A stretch of DNA of 64,000 nt from NCBI GenBank assembly GCA_040385105.1, contig JAZKHY010000028.1:10242-74241 (forward strand). Direction: 5' to 3'. Of this stretch, positions 35,672 to 43,844 are shown one piece after another. Numbering within the stretch: position 1 is the stretch's first letter; each line of letters begins with the position of its first letter. This DNA comes from JACMQX01 sp040385105 (GTDB taxonomy: Bacteria; Pseudomonadota; Gammaproteobacteria; Burkholderiales; Burkholderiaceae_C). Both the position numbers and the translations under genes were made by a program. The notes beneath the pieces are model-generated. The model did no database searches. It was not told the origin of the DNA and worked only from the letters and a program-made list of their open reading frames with translations.

Positions 35672-36655
35672 TTGTCCGGCGACCTGTCATCCGCGGAAGA
35701 CCTGACCAACCAGGAATTCGTCCCCATCCTCGTTCGGGCGCTCCAGCGTGCGCGCGCCCTGCTGCCGCCCGAAATTGGCCTGGTTCACGAAGTGGCGCAT
35801 GACGACATGCGGGTGCGCGGCAACGCGGCGCTGCTCGAAGACGTGTTTGCCAGCGCCTGCATCCTGGCCTGGCAGTCCATGGGGGCGACCCGTTCGCAGA
35901 TCGTGGTGGAGGCGGCCGAAGTCGTCATGGACGAGATCGTGCTGAACACCGACGCCGAAACCCTGCAGGGCGGCTTGCCGCCGCGGCGCTATGCGCACAT
36001 TTCCATCGGCACCAGCCAGCGCATGCCGGTCGGGCCGCTGCACCTGTCCATGCCACCGCCCCCGGAGGGCACGCGCCCGCCGAGCGCCCGCCGCCTGAAA
36101 CTGATCCAGATGCGCGAGGCCGTGACGGCGCACAAGGGCACCTTCTCGGTGTTCACCGACCCTGCGCTCGGCTCGGCTTTTGACATTTACCTGCCGACCG
36201 TGCTGCCGCTGGGCAGGCAGGCCATCAGCGGCTCCGGCAGCGCGGTGAGCCATGTTGTCTATGTGGATGACTATCTGGGCATGCGCGAGCTGGTGAGCGA
36301 AGTCCTGCCCGATGCCGGCTTCCGGGTCAGCTGTTTCGAGAGCGGCAGCGAGGCGCTGCGCTACATCAAGTCCGGCCAGGACGCCTGCGATGCCGTGGTC
36401 ACGGACTACAAGCTGGTGGACCTCAACGGCATTGACCTGCTGCGGCAGATCAAGCAGTTGCAGCCCGACCTGCCCGTGATCATCGTGTCCGGCTATGCCG
36501 ACGACGCCTTGCGCGCGAGGGCTGCCGAGCATGGCGCGGCCTTCGTCCTCAGCAAGAGCAACGACGTTGACCTGCTGTGCCAGGCCTTGCGGCAGCTGTT
36601 GCATGCCGACCCTGTGTCGCAGCCCGGCAGCTTCACCGACTGGGCCAGCCTCTGA
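35672..36655 (+). CDS. Receiver-domain protein with a degenerate histidine-kinase-like ATPase N-terminus
   Basis: A 327-residue protein. The C-terminal third is a receiver domain (VVYVDDYLGMRELVSEVLPD, phosphoacceptor in VVTDYKLVDLNGIDLL, IIVSGYADDALR and the Lys in FVLSKSNDVDL). The N-terminal ~190 residues look like a decayed HATPase region: a stretch resembling the domain start (EIGLVHEVAHDDMRVRGNAA), a helix DVFASACILAWQSM in the N-box position but lacking its Asn-x-x-x-Asn, and a C-terminal strand SVFTDPALGSAFDIYLPTV like the end of a kinase ATPase. No H-box is present. The start is TTG 35672, supported by AAAGGAG 10 bp upstream. Confidence 0.8.
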   Translation: MSGDLSSAEDLTNQEFVPILVRALQRARALLPPEIGLVHEVAHDDMRVRGNAALLEDVFASACILAWQSMGATRSQIVVEAAEVVMDEIVLNTDAETLQGGLPPRRYAHISIGTSQRMPVGPLHLSMPPPPEGTRPPSARRLKLIQMREAVTAHKGTFSVFTDPALGSAFDIYLPTVLPLGRQAISGSGSAVSHVVYVDDYLGMRELVSEVLPDAGFRVSCFESGSEALRYIKSGQDACDAVVTDYKLVDLNGIDLLRQIKQLQPDLPVIIVSGYADDALRARAAEHGAAFVLSKSNDVDLLCQALRQLLHADPVSQPGSFTDWASL

Positions 36656-36680
36656 GGCACGGGCCGCAGACCCAGCGCGC

Positions 36681-37916
36681 ATGCACATAGCCGTCATCGG
36701 CACCGGAATTGTCGGCGTGAGCTGCGCGGCCTGGCTGCAGCGGGACGGCCACCGCATCACCTTCATCGACCCGCTGGATGCCGGCGAGGCCTGCTCCTTC
36801 GGCAACGCGGGCTCGCTCTCGCCCAGCGCCTGCCTGCCCGTCGGCATGCCGGGCATGTGGCGCCGCGTGCCGCGCTGGCTGCTGGACCCGCTGGGGCCGC
36901 TCACCGTGCGCTGGTCTTATGCGCCGCGGGTCGTTCCCTGGCTCATCAGCATGCTGCGCCACTCCACGCCGCAGGAAGTCACGCGCATCGCCACCAGCCT
37001 GCGTACCTTGCTGGAGCCGATCTTTGACAGCTACGGCCCGATGCTGGAGCATGCCGGCGCCGGCCACCTCGTCAAACGCAGCGGCTGCCTGTATGTGTAT
37101 TCGTCGCGCGAGGCGGCCAACCAGTGGCGCTGGGGCATGAACCTGCGGCGGTCCCTGGGCGTGCAGCTGGTTGATGTGGAGCGGGAAGAGCTTGAAGCGC
37201 TGGAGCCTGACCTCAAGGGGCGCTTCCGCTTCGGCATCCTGGCGCCCGAGAACGGCTCCACGCTGGACCCGTCACAACTGGTCAAGGCCATCCATGCGCG
37301 CTGCCTCGCCGACGGTGCCGCGCATGACCGCCGCCGCGCCACCGGCTTTGAGCGCGGGCAGGGCCGCGTCACCGGTGTGCGCTGCGACACCGGCGAGCCG
37401 CTGCCGGTGGACGGCGTGGTGGTGGCGGCCGGCGCCTGGTCAGGCGCCCTGGCCAGGCAGCTGGGCGAGCGCGTGCCGCTTGAAACCCAGCGCGGCTACC
37501 ACGTCACCGTCCACAGCTCCAACCTGCAGTTGCGTCACACGGTCATGGCGTCCGAGAATAACCTCATGGTCAACCCGATGGCCATGGGCCTGCGGCTGGC
37601 CGGCACGGTGGAATTCGCCGGCCTGGGCGCCGCCCCGAACTACGAACGCGCCAGGGCGTTGCTTCGGCAGGGGCAAGACCTGTTCCCCCACCTTGATACA
37701 TCCAGAGTCACAGAATGGATGGGGCATCGTCCTTGCTTGCCTGACAGTCTTCCAGTGGTCGGGCCCGCACGCGGTGCAGGCAACGCCTGGCTGGCGTTCG
37801 GGCACGGCCACATGGGCATGTGCATGGGCGCCACCACCGGGCGTGAGGTGGCGCACATGGTGGCTGGCAGGCCAACCCGGGTTGACCTGCAGCCCTTCAG
37901 GCCCGGCCGGTTTTGA
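36681..37916 (+). CDS. FAD-dependent D-amino-acid dehydrogenase-like oxidoreductase
   Basis: A 411-residue DadA-like flavoprotein. The FAD-binding start is MHIAVIGTGIVGVSCAAWLQ with GxGxxG, and the characteristic FGNAGSLSPSACLPVGMPG follows. Later elements are DGVVVAAGAWSGALARQLGE, ETQRGYHV and the C-terminal GHGHMGMCMGATTGREVAHM. DadA-type enzymes oxidatively deaminate D-amino acids at the membrane. Neighbouring transport-receptor and hydantoinase-like genes would suit a role in D-amino-acid or hydantoin use. Confidence 0.9.
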   Translation: MHIAVIGTGIVGVSCAAWLQRDGHRITFIDPLDAGEACSFGNAGSLSPSACLPVGMPGMWRRVPRWLLDPLGPLTVRWSYAPRVVPWLISMLRHSTPQEVTRIATSLRTLLEPIFDSYGPMLEHAGAGHLVKRSGCLYVYSSREAANQWRWGMNLRRSLGVQLVDVEREELEALEPDLKGRFRFGILAPENGSTLDPSQLVKAIHARCLADGAAHDRRRATGFERGQGRVTGVRCDTGEPLPVDGVVVAAGAWSGALARQLGERVPLETQRGYHVTVHSSNLQLRHTVMASENNLMVNPMAMGLRLAGTVEFAGLGAAPNYERARALLRQGQDLFPHLDTSRVTEWMGHRPCLPDSLPVVGPARGAGNAWLAFGHGHMGMCMGATTGREVAHMVAGRPTRVDLQPFRPGRF

Positions 37917-37941
37917 GTTTGCAACGCAACAGGAGTCCTTG

Positions 37942-38955
37942 ATGAAAACGCTTCTTCAGCTGAATGCCCCCAACCGCCGCCGCACCCTGCTGCTCGCCCT
38001 GGCTTTGGCAGGTGGCCTGGTAACAGCCTTGACGCCCATGGCCGCGCGCGCGCAGGCCTTCCCCGCCAAGCCCGTCCACATCATCGTGCCCTTCCCGCCC
38101 GGCGGCAGCACCGACCTGCTGGCCCGCCGCATCGGCGAGAAGCTCTCCGCCAAATGGGGCCAGCCGGTGGTGGTGGAGAACCGCGCGGGCGCCGGCGGCA
38201 CCGTCGGCGCCGACTACGTGGCCAAGTCCCCGCGCGATGGCTACACCCTGCTCATGGGCGTGACCGGCAGCAACGCGATTGCCGGCGCGCTCTACCCCAA
38301 GCTGCCTTACGACGTGGTCAAGGACTTCGCGCCGGTGTCCATGGTGGTGAGCGCGCCGCTGGTGCTGGTGAAGAACCCGGCGGTGCCGGTGAACAACATG
38401 AAGGACGTGGTCGCCAAGCTCAAGGAGCGGCCCGCGTCGCTGAGCTACGGCTCGCCGGGCAACGGCACGTCCATGCACCTCACCGGCGAGCTGTTCAAGC
38501 TGCAGGGCAAGGTGTCGATGCTGCACATCCCGTACCGGGGCAGCGCGGCCGCGCTGACGGACCTGATGGGCGGCCAGATCGACGTGATGTATGGCGACGT
38601 GCTGGTGGTGCTGCCCGCCATCGAGTCCGGCAAGATCGTGCCGATTGCCGTCACCTCAAAGACGCGCCTGTCGCTGCTGCCCAATGTGCCGACCATTGCC
38701 GAGAGCGGCTACCCCGGCTTCGAGGCGCTGTCCTGGCAAGGCCTGTTTGCGCCCGCCGGCACCCCGCCCGACGTGGTGGCCCTGCTCAACCGCGAGGTAA
38801 ACGCCGCGCTGCAGAGCCCGGACATCAAGGACTACTTTGCCAGCCGGGGCTTTGCCGTGGGTGGCAGCAGCGCTGCCGACTTCAGGGCCTTCGTCGCGGC
38901 CGAGGCCGCGAAGTGGGCCGAGGTGGTGAAGGTCTCGGGCGCCACGCCGAACTGA
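37942..38955 (+). CDS. Tripartite tricarboxylate transporter (Bug-family) substrate-binding protein
   Basis: A 337-residue periplasmic receptor with a Tat-like or long Sec signal peptide (NRRRTLLLALALAGGL, cleavage likely after ARAQA). Family landmarks are KPVHIIVPFPPGGSTDLLAR, NRAGAGGTVGADYVAKSPRD, YGSPGNGTSMHLTGELF and a C-terminal helix. These receptors bind carboxylates or amino acids with high affinity and are greatly expanded in Burkholderiales. No TctA/TctB membrane genes are in the window, so it is an orphan receptor here. AGGAG precedes ATG 37942. Confidence 0.95.
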   Translation: MKTLLQLNAPNRRRTLLLALALAGGLVTALTPMAARAQAFPAKPVHIIVPFPPGGSTDLLARRIGEKLSAKWGQPVVVENRAGAGGTVGADYVAKSPRDGYTLLMGVTGSNAIAGALYPKLPYDVVKDFAPVSMVVSAPLVLVKNPAVPVNNMKDVVAKLKERPASLSYGSPGNGTSMHLTGELFKLQGKVSMLHIPYRGSAAALTDLMGGQIDVMYGDVLVVLPAIESGKIVPIAVTSKTRLSLLPNVPTIAESGYPGFEALSWQGLFAPAGTPPDVVALLNREVNAALQSPDIKDYFASRGFAVGGSSAADFRAFVAAEAAKWAEVVKVSGATPN

Positions 38956-38978
38956 CGCGTCGTCCCGTACAGCCACGC

Positions 38979-41003
38979 ATGCCGACCGTCGCGCTGATCT
39001 GCACTGAAGGCTTTGCCGATGTGCTGACGCTGGGCCGGCAAAACCGCGCCGACCCTTACGCCACGCATGTGGGGCCCTCGCCGTGGGAGCGGTTGCTGCC
39101 TTCGCCCTGGCGTGTGGAGCTTGCGGCGCGGGTGGATGCAAACGGGCAGGAGCTTGTGGCGCCGGACCTGGCGGCGCTGGATGCAGCCATTGCGGCCCTT
39201 ACATCGGTGCCGGACAGTTTTGCGGTGTGCCTCCTGCACGGGCATGCCCACCCGGCGCATGAGCAGCAGGTCATGGCTCATCTGCAACGCAGGTACACCC
39301 GGAGCAAACCAGTCTGCTCGCACGAACGCTCCTTGCCCGAAACGGCGGGGGAGTTTGAATGGGCGGTGGCCACTCTGGCAGCGGCGGGCATCGTTGCACC
39401 GCCGGCCGCCAGCGCGCAGGACGGGCCCGCGCAGGCTGCGGTTGCCGTGGCAGAACCCTGGGCAGCTTTCGCGCAGGCGCTTGAGGGGCTGTCCAATGCC
39501 ATGCAGGCGCGGCTGGTGGAGCGTGCCGTGTCATCCGTCGTGCGTGAAGCCATGGACTGCGCGGCCGCCGTCTTCCTGCCCGACGGCCGCATGGTTGCGC
39601 AGGCGAAGTCATTGCCCCTGCTGCTTGGCAGCCTGTCGCCGGCGGTGCAGGGCATCCTCAAGGTTTGCCCTGCAGCCAGTATGCAGCCTGAGGACGGCTA
39701 CCTCAGCAACGACCCCTGGTCCGGCTGCACGCACCTGCCCGACTTTGTGCTGGTGCGGCCGGTGTTCACCGCCGGCCGCTTGCGCGCGCTGGTCGCCTGC
39801 ATCCTGCACCACCAGGACATCGGTGGCATCGCGCCCGGCTCGCTGCCCACCAACGCGACCAGCATTCACGAGGAAGGGCTGCGCATCCCGCCGGTGCGGC
39901 TCTTTGCGCAGGGGCGCCTGGACGAATCGCTCGCGGCCATGCTGCAAGCCAACTCCCGCATGCCGGACAACCTGCGTGGCGACCTGGGTGCGCAGTGGCA
40001 GGCGCTGGAATGGGGTGACGCGGCGCTGCAGGAATTCATTGAAGACAACGACGCGGTCTTTGAGCCGCTGGCAGAAGCCACCCTGCAGGCCGCAGCCGGC
40101 GCCACCCGCAATGCCCTGCGGGCCGCGCCCGATGGTGACTACCACTTCGCCGATGCGCTGGACGGTGACGGCCTGAGCCTGGCACCTGTGGCCGTGGACG
40201 TGGTGCTGCAAAAGCGCGGCGATGCATTGACCATTGACCTCAGTGCCTGCGCCAGCCAGGCACGCGGCCCCATCAATGCATCGCAGGGCGCGGTGTGGAC
40301 GGCGGTCACCTACTTCGCCCGCATGCTCGCGCCTGCGGCGCCCAGCAACGGCGGCTGCACCGCGCACATCACCCTGGTCACCCGTGCCGGGAGCATTGTG
40401 GAGCCGGCCCCCGGCGCGGCCGTGAATGCGCGCACCAACCTCGTCAAGATGCTGGCCAACGCGCTGCTCGGCGCCTGGGCGAAGGCCATGCCGCACAACA
40501 CGCCCGCACCCAACGCAGGCGTGGCGGTGGTGCTGAACCTGAGCGGCGAGGTCGATGGCAAACGCTGGATGTTCACCGAGATCATCGCGTCTGCCGCCGG
40601 TGGTGCGCCCTGGGGCGCGGGCGGCAGCGGCGTTTCAACCGATGTGGGCAATGCGCGCAACACGCCCGCCGAAGCCATTGAACGCCAGGCGCCGATCCGC
40701 GTCGAGCGTGTCACCCTGCATCACGGCTCGGGTGGCGCGGGCAGGCATGCAGGCGGCTGCGGCGTCACGCGCGCCTATCGGCTGCTCGGCGGCGAGGCCT
40801 TGATCTCTTACCGCGGCGAGCGGCACACCATTGCCGCACAAGGCGCGGCCGGCGGTGCGCCGGGGCGCAACGGTTCGGCGTGGATAGAGCGCGCCGGCGG
40901 CAAGCGTGTTGTGCTGGACGCGAAGGCCCGCGCAGAATGGCATCAGGGCGACCTGCTTGTCATACAGACCGCAGGCGCGGGCGGCTGGGGTCCGCCCGCC
41001 TGA
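38979..41003 (+). CDS. Hydantoinase B/oxoprolinase-family protein with hydantoinase-A N-terminal remnant
   Basis: A 674-residue protein. Residues about 155-674 are a HyuB/oxoprolinase-type subunit (SNAMQARLVERAVSSVVREA, GYLSNDPWSGCTHLPDFVL, HHQDIGGIAPGSLPTNATSI, and the C-terminal HHGSGGAGRHAGGCGVTRAY). Residues 1-130 instead match the N-terminus of the ATP-binding HyuA subunit (VALICTEGFADVLTLGRQNR), which normally lies on a separate or preceding protein. The large HyuA catalytic domain is missing. It is probably an ATP-dependent cyclic-amide hydrolase relative of uncertain activity. The start ATG 38979 follows the receptor gene by 23 bp. Confidence 0.88.
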   Translation: MPTVALICTEGFADVLTLGRQNRADPYATHVGPSPWERLLPSPWRVELAARVDANGQELVAPDLAALDAAIAALTSVPDSFAVCLLHGHAHPAHEQQVMAHLQRRYTRSKPVCSHERSLPETAGEFEWAVATLAAAGIVAPPAASAQDGPAQAAVAVAEPWAAFAQALEGLSNAMQARLVERAVSSVVREAMDCAAAVFLPDGRMVAQAKSLPLLLGSLSPAVQGILKVCPAASMQPEDGYLSNDPWSGCTHLPDFVLVRPVFTAGRLRALVACILHHQDIGGIAPGSLPTNATSIHEEGLRIPPVRLFAQGRLDESLAAMLQANSRMPDNLRGDLGAQWQALEWGDAALQEFIEDNDAVFEPLAEATLQAAAGATRNALRAAPDGDYHFADALDGDGLSLAPVAVDVVLQKRGDALTIDLSACASQARGPINASQGAVWTAVTYFARMLAPAAPSNGGCTAHITLVTRAGSIVEPAPGAAVNARTNLVKMLANALLGAWAKAMPHNTPAPNAGVAVVLNLSGEVDGKRWMFTEIIASAAGGAPWGAGGSGVSTDVGNARNTPAEAIERQAPIRVERVTLHHGSGGAGRHAGGCGVTRAYRLLGGEALISYRGERHTIAAQGAAGGAPGRNGSAWIERAGGKRVVLDAKARAEWHQGDLLVIQTAGAGGWGPPA

Positions 41004-41053
41004 GTTTTCCAACGACACCCCGTCAACGCGAAGCACCGGACAGAGGCAACATC

Positions 41054-41791
41054 ATGAGCAACAACGCGCCGTTCAACCCCGCCGCCATCCAGGTCCTGGC
41101 GTTTGACATCTTCGGCACCGTGGTGGATTGGTACGGCAGCATCAGCCGCGAAGTGGCGCAAAGCTTCCCCGGTGTGGACGGCGACGCCTTTGCCCGCGCC
41201 TGGCGCGCCGGCTACAAGCCCGCCATGGCCCGCGTCATGAGCGGCGAGCAGGGCTGGACGCTGATCGACGACCTGCACCGCGGCATCCTGGACAGCATCG
41301 TCGGCCAGTTCGGCCTGGCGCATCTGGACGAAGCGCAGCGCGCCCACCTGAACCTCGCCTGGCACCGCCTGAACCCGTGGCCCGACAGTGCGCCGGGCCT
41401 TGCGCGCCTGAAAACCCGTTACCTGACCTGCACCCTGTCCAACGGAAACATCGGCCTGCTTACCCGCCTGGCCAAACATGGCGGCCTGCCGTTCGACTGC
41501 ATCCTGAGCGCCGAAGTCTTCAAGGCCTACAAGCCCGACCCCGCCACCTACCTGGGCGTGGCCCGCGTCTTCGACGTGCCGCCGGAGCAGGTGATGCTCG
41601 TCGCCGCGCACCACGACGACCTGGCCGGCGCGAGGAAGTGCGGCCTGCGCACCGCCTACATCATGCGGCCTGCGGAGTTCGGGCTGAAGCAGCCCAAGGA
41701 CGTGTCGGCAAAGCCTGAGAATGACATGCATTGCACGAGCCTGGTAGATCTGGCGGATCAACTGGGGTGCGCCAAAAAACTGCCGGCCTGA
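41054..41791 (+). CDS. Haloacid dehalogenase type II-like HAD hydrolase
   Basis: A 245-residue HAD protein. Motif I is VLAFDIFGTVVDW with the nucleophilic Asp but without a second Asp at the +2 position of phosphatases, as in L-2-haloacid dehalogenases. Later elements are TCTLSNGNIGLL (motif II Ser-Asn), VFKAYKPDPATY (Lys) and VAAHHDDLAGARKCG. Many such proteins lack dehalogenase activity and act on other 2-substituted acids. It is the last gene of the DadA-receptor-HyuB run. Confidence 0.88.
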   Translation: MSNNAPFNPAAIQVLAFDIFGTVVDWYGSISREVAQSFPGVDGDAFARAWRAGYKPAMARVMSGEQGWTLIDDLHRGILDSIVGQFGLAHLDEAQRAHLNLAWHRLNPWPDSAPGLARLKTRYLTCTLSNGNIGLLTRLAKHGGLPFDCILSAEVFKAYKPDPATYLGVARVFDVPPEQVMLVAAHHDDLAGARKCGLRTAYIMRPAEFGLKQPKDVSAKPENDMHCTSLVDLADQLGCAKKLPA

Positions 41792-41858
41792 TGTGTCGAT
41801 TCCGGCCGGACCGGTTCGTCGTGGGAGTACAGACCCACGCCAACCCAAGGAAGACACC

Positions 41859-42236
41859 ATGACAAAGTACCTCTGCCTCGCCTACTACGCCCCTGAAAAA
41901 TTCGCCGCCATGTCGCCCGCCGATACGCAGGCCCTGGTCAGCCAGTGCCCGGCCAGGGACGCGCAGCTCAAGGCCACCGGCCAGCTGGTGGTGAGCGCGT
42001 CGCTCAAGGGGCCTGACGCCGTCATCCACCTGAAGCCGCGCGGCGGCAAGCCCAAGGTCACCGATGGCCCCTTTGCTGAAACCAAGGAGATGGTGGGCGG
42101 CTTTTTCATCATCGAGGCAGCGGACCGCGATGAGGCGGTGCGCCTGGCTTCAATGCATCCGGCAGCCACCCTGGGTGAGGACGTGGGGTGGTGGATCGAG
42201 ATGCATCCGATCGGGTTTTTCGAGGCGAAGCTCTAG
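41859..42236 (+). CDS. YciI-family (DGPF-domain) protein
   Basis: A 125-residue protein of the YciI/DGPF fold. The conserved KVTDGPFAETKEMVGGFFII contains the DGPFAE hallmark, and the N-terminus MTKYLCLAYYAPEKF is typical. AAGGAAG lies just upstream of ATG 41859. The function of these ferredoxin-like dimers is poorly defined. It is convergent with the RidA gene, with only one base between their stop codons. Confidence 0.88.
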   Translation: MTKYLCLAYYAPEKFAAMSPADTQALVSQCPARDAQLKATGQLVVSASLKGPDAVIHLKPRGGKPKVTDGPFAETKEMVGGFFIIEAADRDEAVRLASMHPAATLGEDVGWWIEMHPIGFFEAKL

Positions 42237-42237
42237 T

Positions 42238-42624
42238 TCAACCCACAGCCGCCACGCACTCGATCTCCAGCAACATCCTCGGGTCCGGCAGCGAGGCCAC
42301 GACACAGGTCGTGCGTGCCGGGTAAGGCGCCGGCCCGAACGCCTCGGCGTAGCGGCGGTTCATCTCAGCCACGTCGGACTGCCGCGTGAGCAGCATGTTG
42401 ACCTTGACCAGCGAACGCATCGACGAGCCGCCGCGTTCCAGGATCTGCCGCAGCGCCACCACCGCCTGGTCAAACTGCTTGCCGAAGTCACCCTCGTCAA
42501 TGCGGCCATCGTCGTAGTAGCCCGGCGTGCCTGAAACGAAAAGAAGATCGCCCACGCGTGCCGCCACCGACAGCGGTGGGGTCTTGAATTGTCCGTCGGG
42601 CTCAAAGTAGGTGATGTCCGGCAT
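42238..42624 (-). CDS. RidA/YjgF-family protein
   Basis: A 128-residue Rid protein. The active-site Arg of imine deaminases is in YPARTTCVVASLPDP, with the earlier VGDLLFVSGTPG and the terminal LLEIECVAAVG. Rid proteins hydrolyse reactive enamine or imine products of amino-acid metabolism, which fits the nearby D-amino-acid oxidase-like gene. The gene lies downstream of the AraC regulator on the same strand, 66 bp away, so they may be cotranscribed. Confidence 0.9.
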   Translation of the reverse strand: MPDITYFEPDGQFKTPPLSVAARVGDLLFVSGTPGYYDDGRIDEGDFGKQFDQAVVALRQILERGGSSMRSLVKVNMLLTRQSDVAEMNRRYAEAFGPAPYPARTTCVVASLPDPRMLLEIECVAAVG

Positions 42625-42690
42625 GTTGTCTTTCGTTCTGTTGATGGAGATGGTGCGGGCCTTGATCTTGTCAGACTGGCAGTGCCTGGA

Positions 42691-43719
42691 TCATCCTGTG
42701 CGAAACACCGTCGGCGACACCCCCGTCCAGGCCTTGAACGCCCGGATAAAACTCTTCTCGTTCCGGAACCCCGCCGCCGCAGCCACCTGCTTCACCGGCT
42801 TGTCCGTCCGGTTCAGCAACTCCTTCGCCCGTTCGCAGCGCACCTCGTCCTTCAATTGCTGCAGCGATGCGCCTTCTTCCTTGAGTTGCCGGTGCAGCGT
42901 GCGGGCCGACACATGCAGCAGCGCGGCCACGCCTTCGGCGCTGTGGGTGGCGCCGGGGTTGGCGGCGAGCGCCTGGCGTACCTGCTGCACCAGCAGCCTG
43001 TCGCGCCGGTACTGCAGTACGGTGATGGGCAGCGCGCGCTGCAGCATCTGCTGCAGCGCCTTCTCGTCGCGGCGCAGGGGCAGGGCCAGGTAGCGGGCGT
43101 CAAACCTGATCTCGGCGCGCGCTGCATCAAACACCAGCGGGCCGGGAAACATGTGGCTGTAGGCGCCGGCATGCGCCGGCGCCGGGTAGGGAAAGCGGGT
43201 TTCCTGCAGCGGGATGCGCGAGTCGATGTACCAGCAGGCCAGGCCGTGGATGTTGCGCAGCACAAAGCACAGACTCAGCTCGCGGGCCGGGCCCAGGTCT
43301 GCGAGTTCATCCACGCTGATGACCGCGGTGTCGCCGCCGCTGGCCAGGCCCAGGCGGATGTCGGGTGCGATCAGGCCATGGTGGCGGCACCAGCGCTTCA
43401 GCGCCACGCCGAGGTTGGGCGCACTCAGGGATGCGCGGGCCAGCATGCCGTAGCTGCCCCAGGGCAGGCGGCGGCTGAAGGCGCCCAGGCCTTCGTCGTC
43501 CAGTTCGCGCATGGCGGCGTCCGACAGGGTTTCCATCTGCCTTGCAGTCATGCGGCCATTGACCTGCGCAAGCTGCGCTGGCGTGATCTGTGCCAGCTTC
43601 AGCGCACCGGCAGGGTTCTGCCCGTAGCGCTTGTAGGCTGCGCCTATCGCCCGCGCGAAAGCCATGGGCGTGGCGGCGGCGGGCTGGGCCTGCGGGCGGG
43701 TGGCACTGTGTCCGGGCAT
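42691..43719 (-). CDS. AraC-family transcriptional regulator
   Basis: A 342-residue regulator with an N-terminal AraC arabinose-binding-like domain (about 20-220) and a C-terminal double HTH (GVAALLHVSARTLHRQLKEE and VKQVAAAAGFRNEKSFIRAF). ATG 43719 is chosen as the start; an upstream in-frame codon would reach 43863 and overlap the divergent carboxylase gene. It faces the second liu block across 125 bp, so it may control that block, the downstream RidA gene, or both. No LiuR-type palindrome is seen in this divergent region. Confidence 0.9.
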   Translation of the reverse strand: MPGHSATRPQAQPAAATPMAFARAIGAAYKRYGQNPAGALKLAQITPAQLAQVNGRMTARQMETLSDAAMRELDDEGLGAFSRRLPWGSYGMLARASLSAPNLGVALKRWCRHHGLIAPDIRLGLASGGDTAVISVDELADLGPARELSLCFVLRNIHGLACWYIDSRIPLQETRFPYPAPAHAGAYSHMFPGPLVFDAARAEIRFDARYLALPLRRDEKALQQMLQRALPITVLQYRRDRLLVQQVRQALAANPGATHSAEGVAALLHVSARTLHRQLKEEGASLQQLKDEVRCERAKELLNRTDKPVKQVAAAAGFRNEKSFIRAFKAWTGVSPTVFRTG

Positions 43720-43844
43720 ACCCTGAGTGTGGTGCAAGCTGGCACGATTTGCAACCTTGCTGGCCGCCCCGGCAGCGCGGGTTTTCCTTAAAGTCGTCTC
43801 TTTGGCGTAAGGTGTGGCCAACGCTTCCCTCTTGAGGATTTCGA

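Noticed and set aside
43720..43844. LiuR operator before liuB
   Set aside because: No TTTACGT-type palindrome was found in the divergent region; only weak partial matches such as TTGGCGTAAGG.
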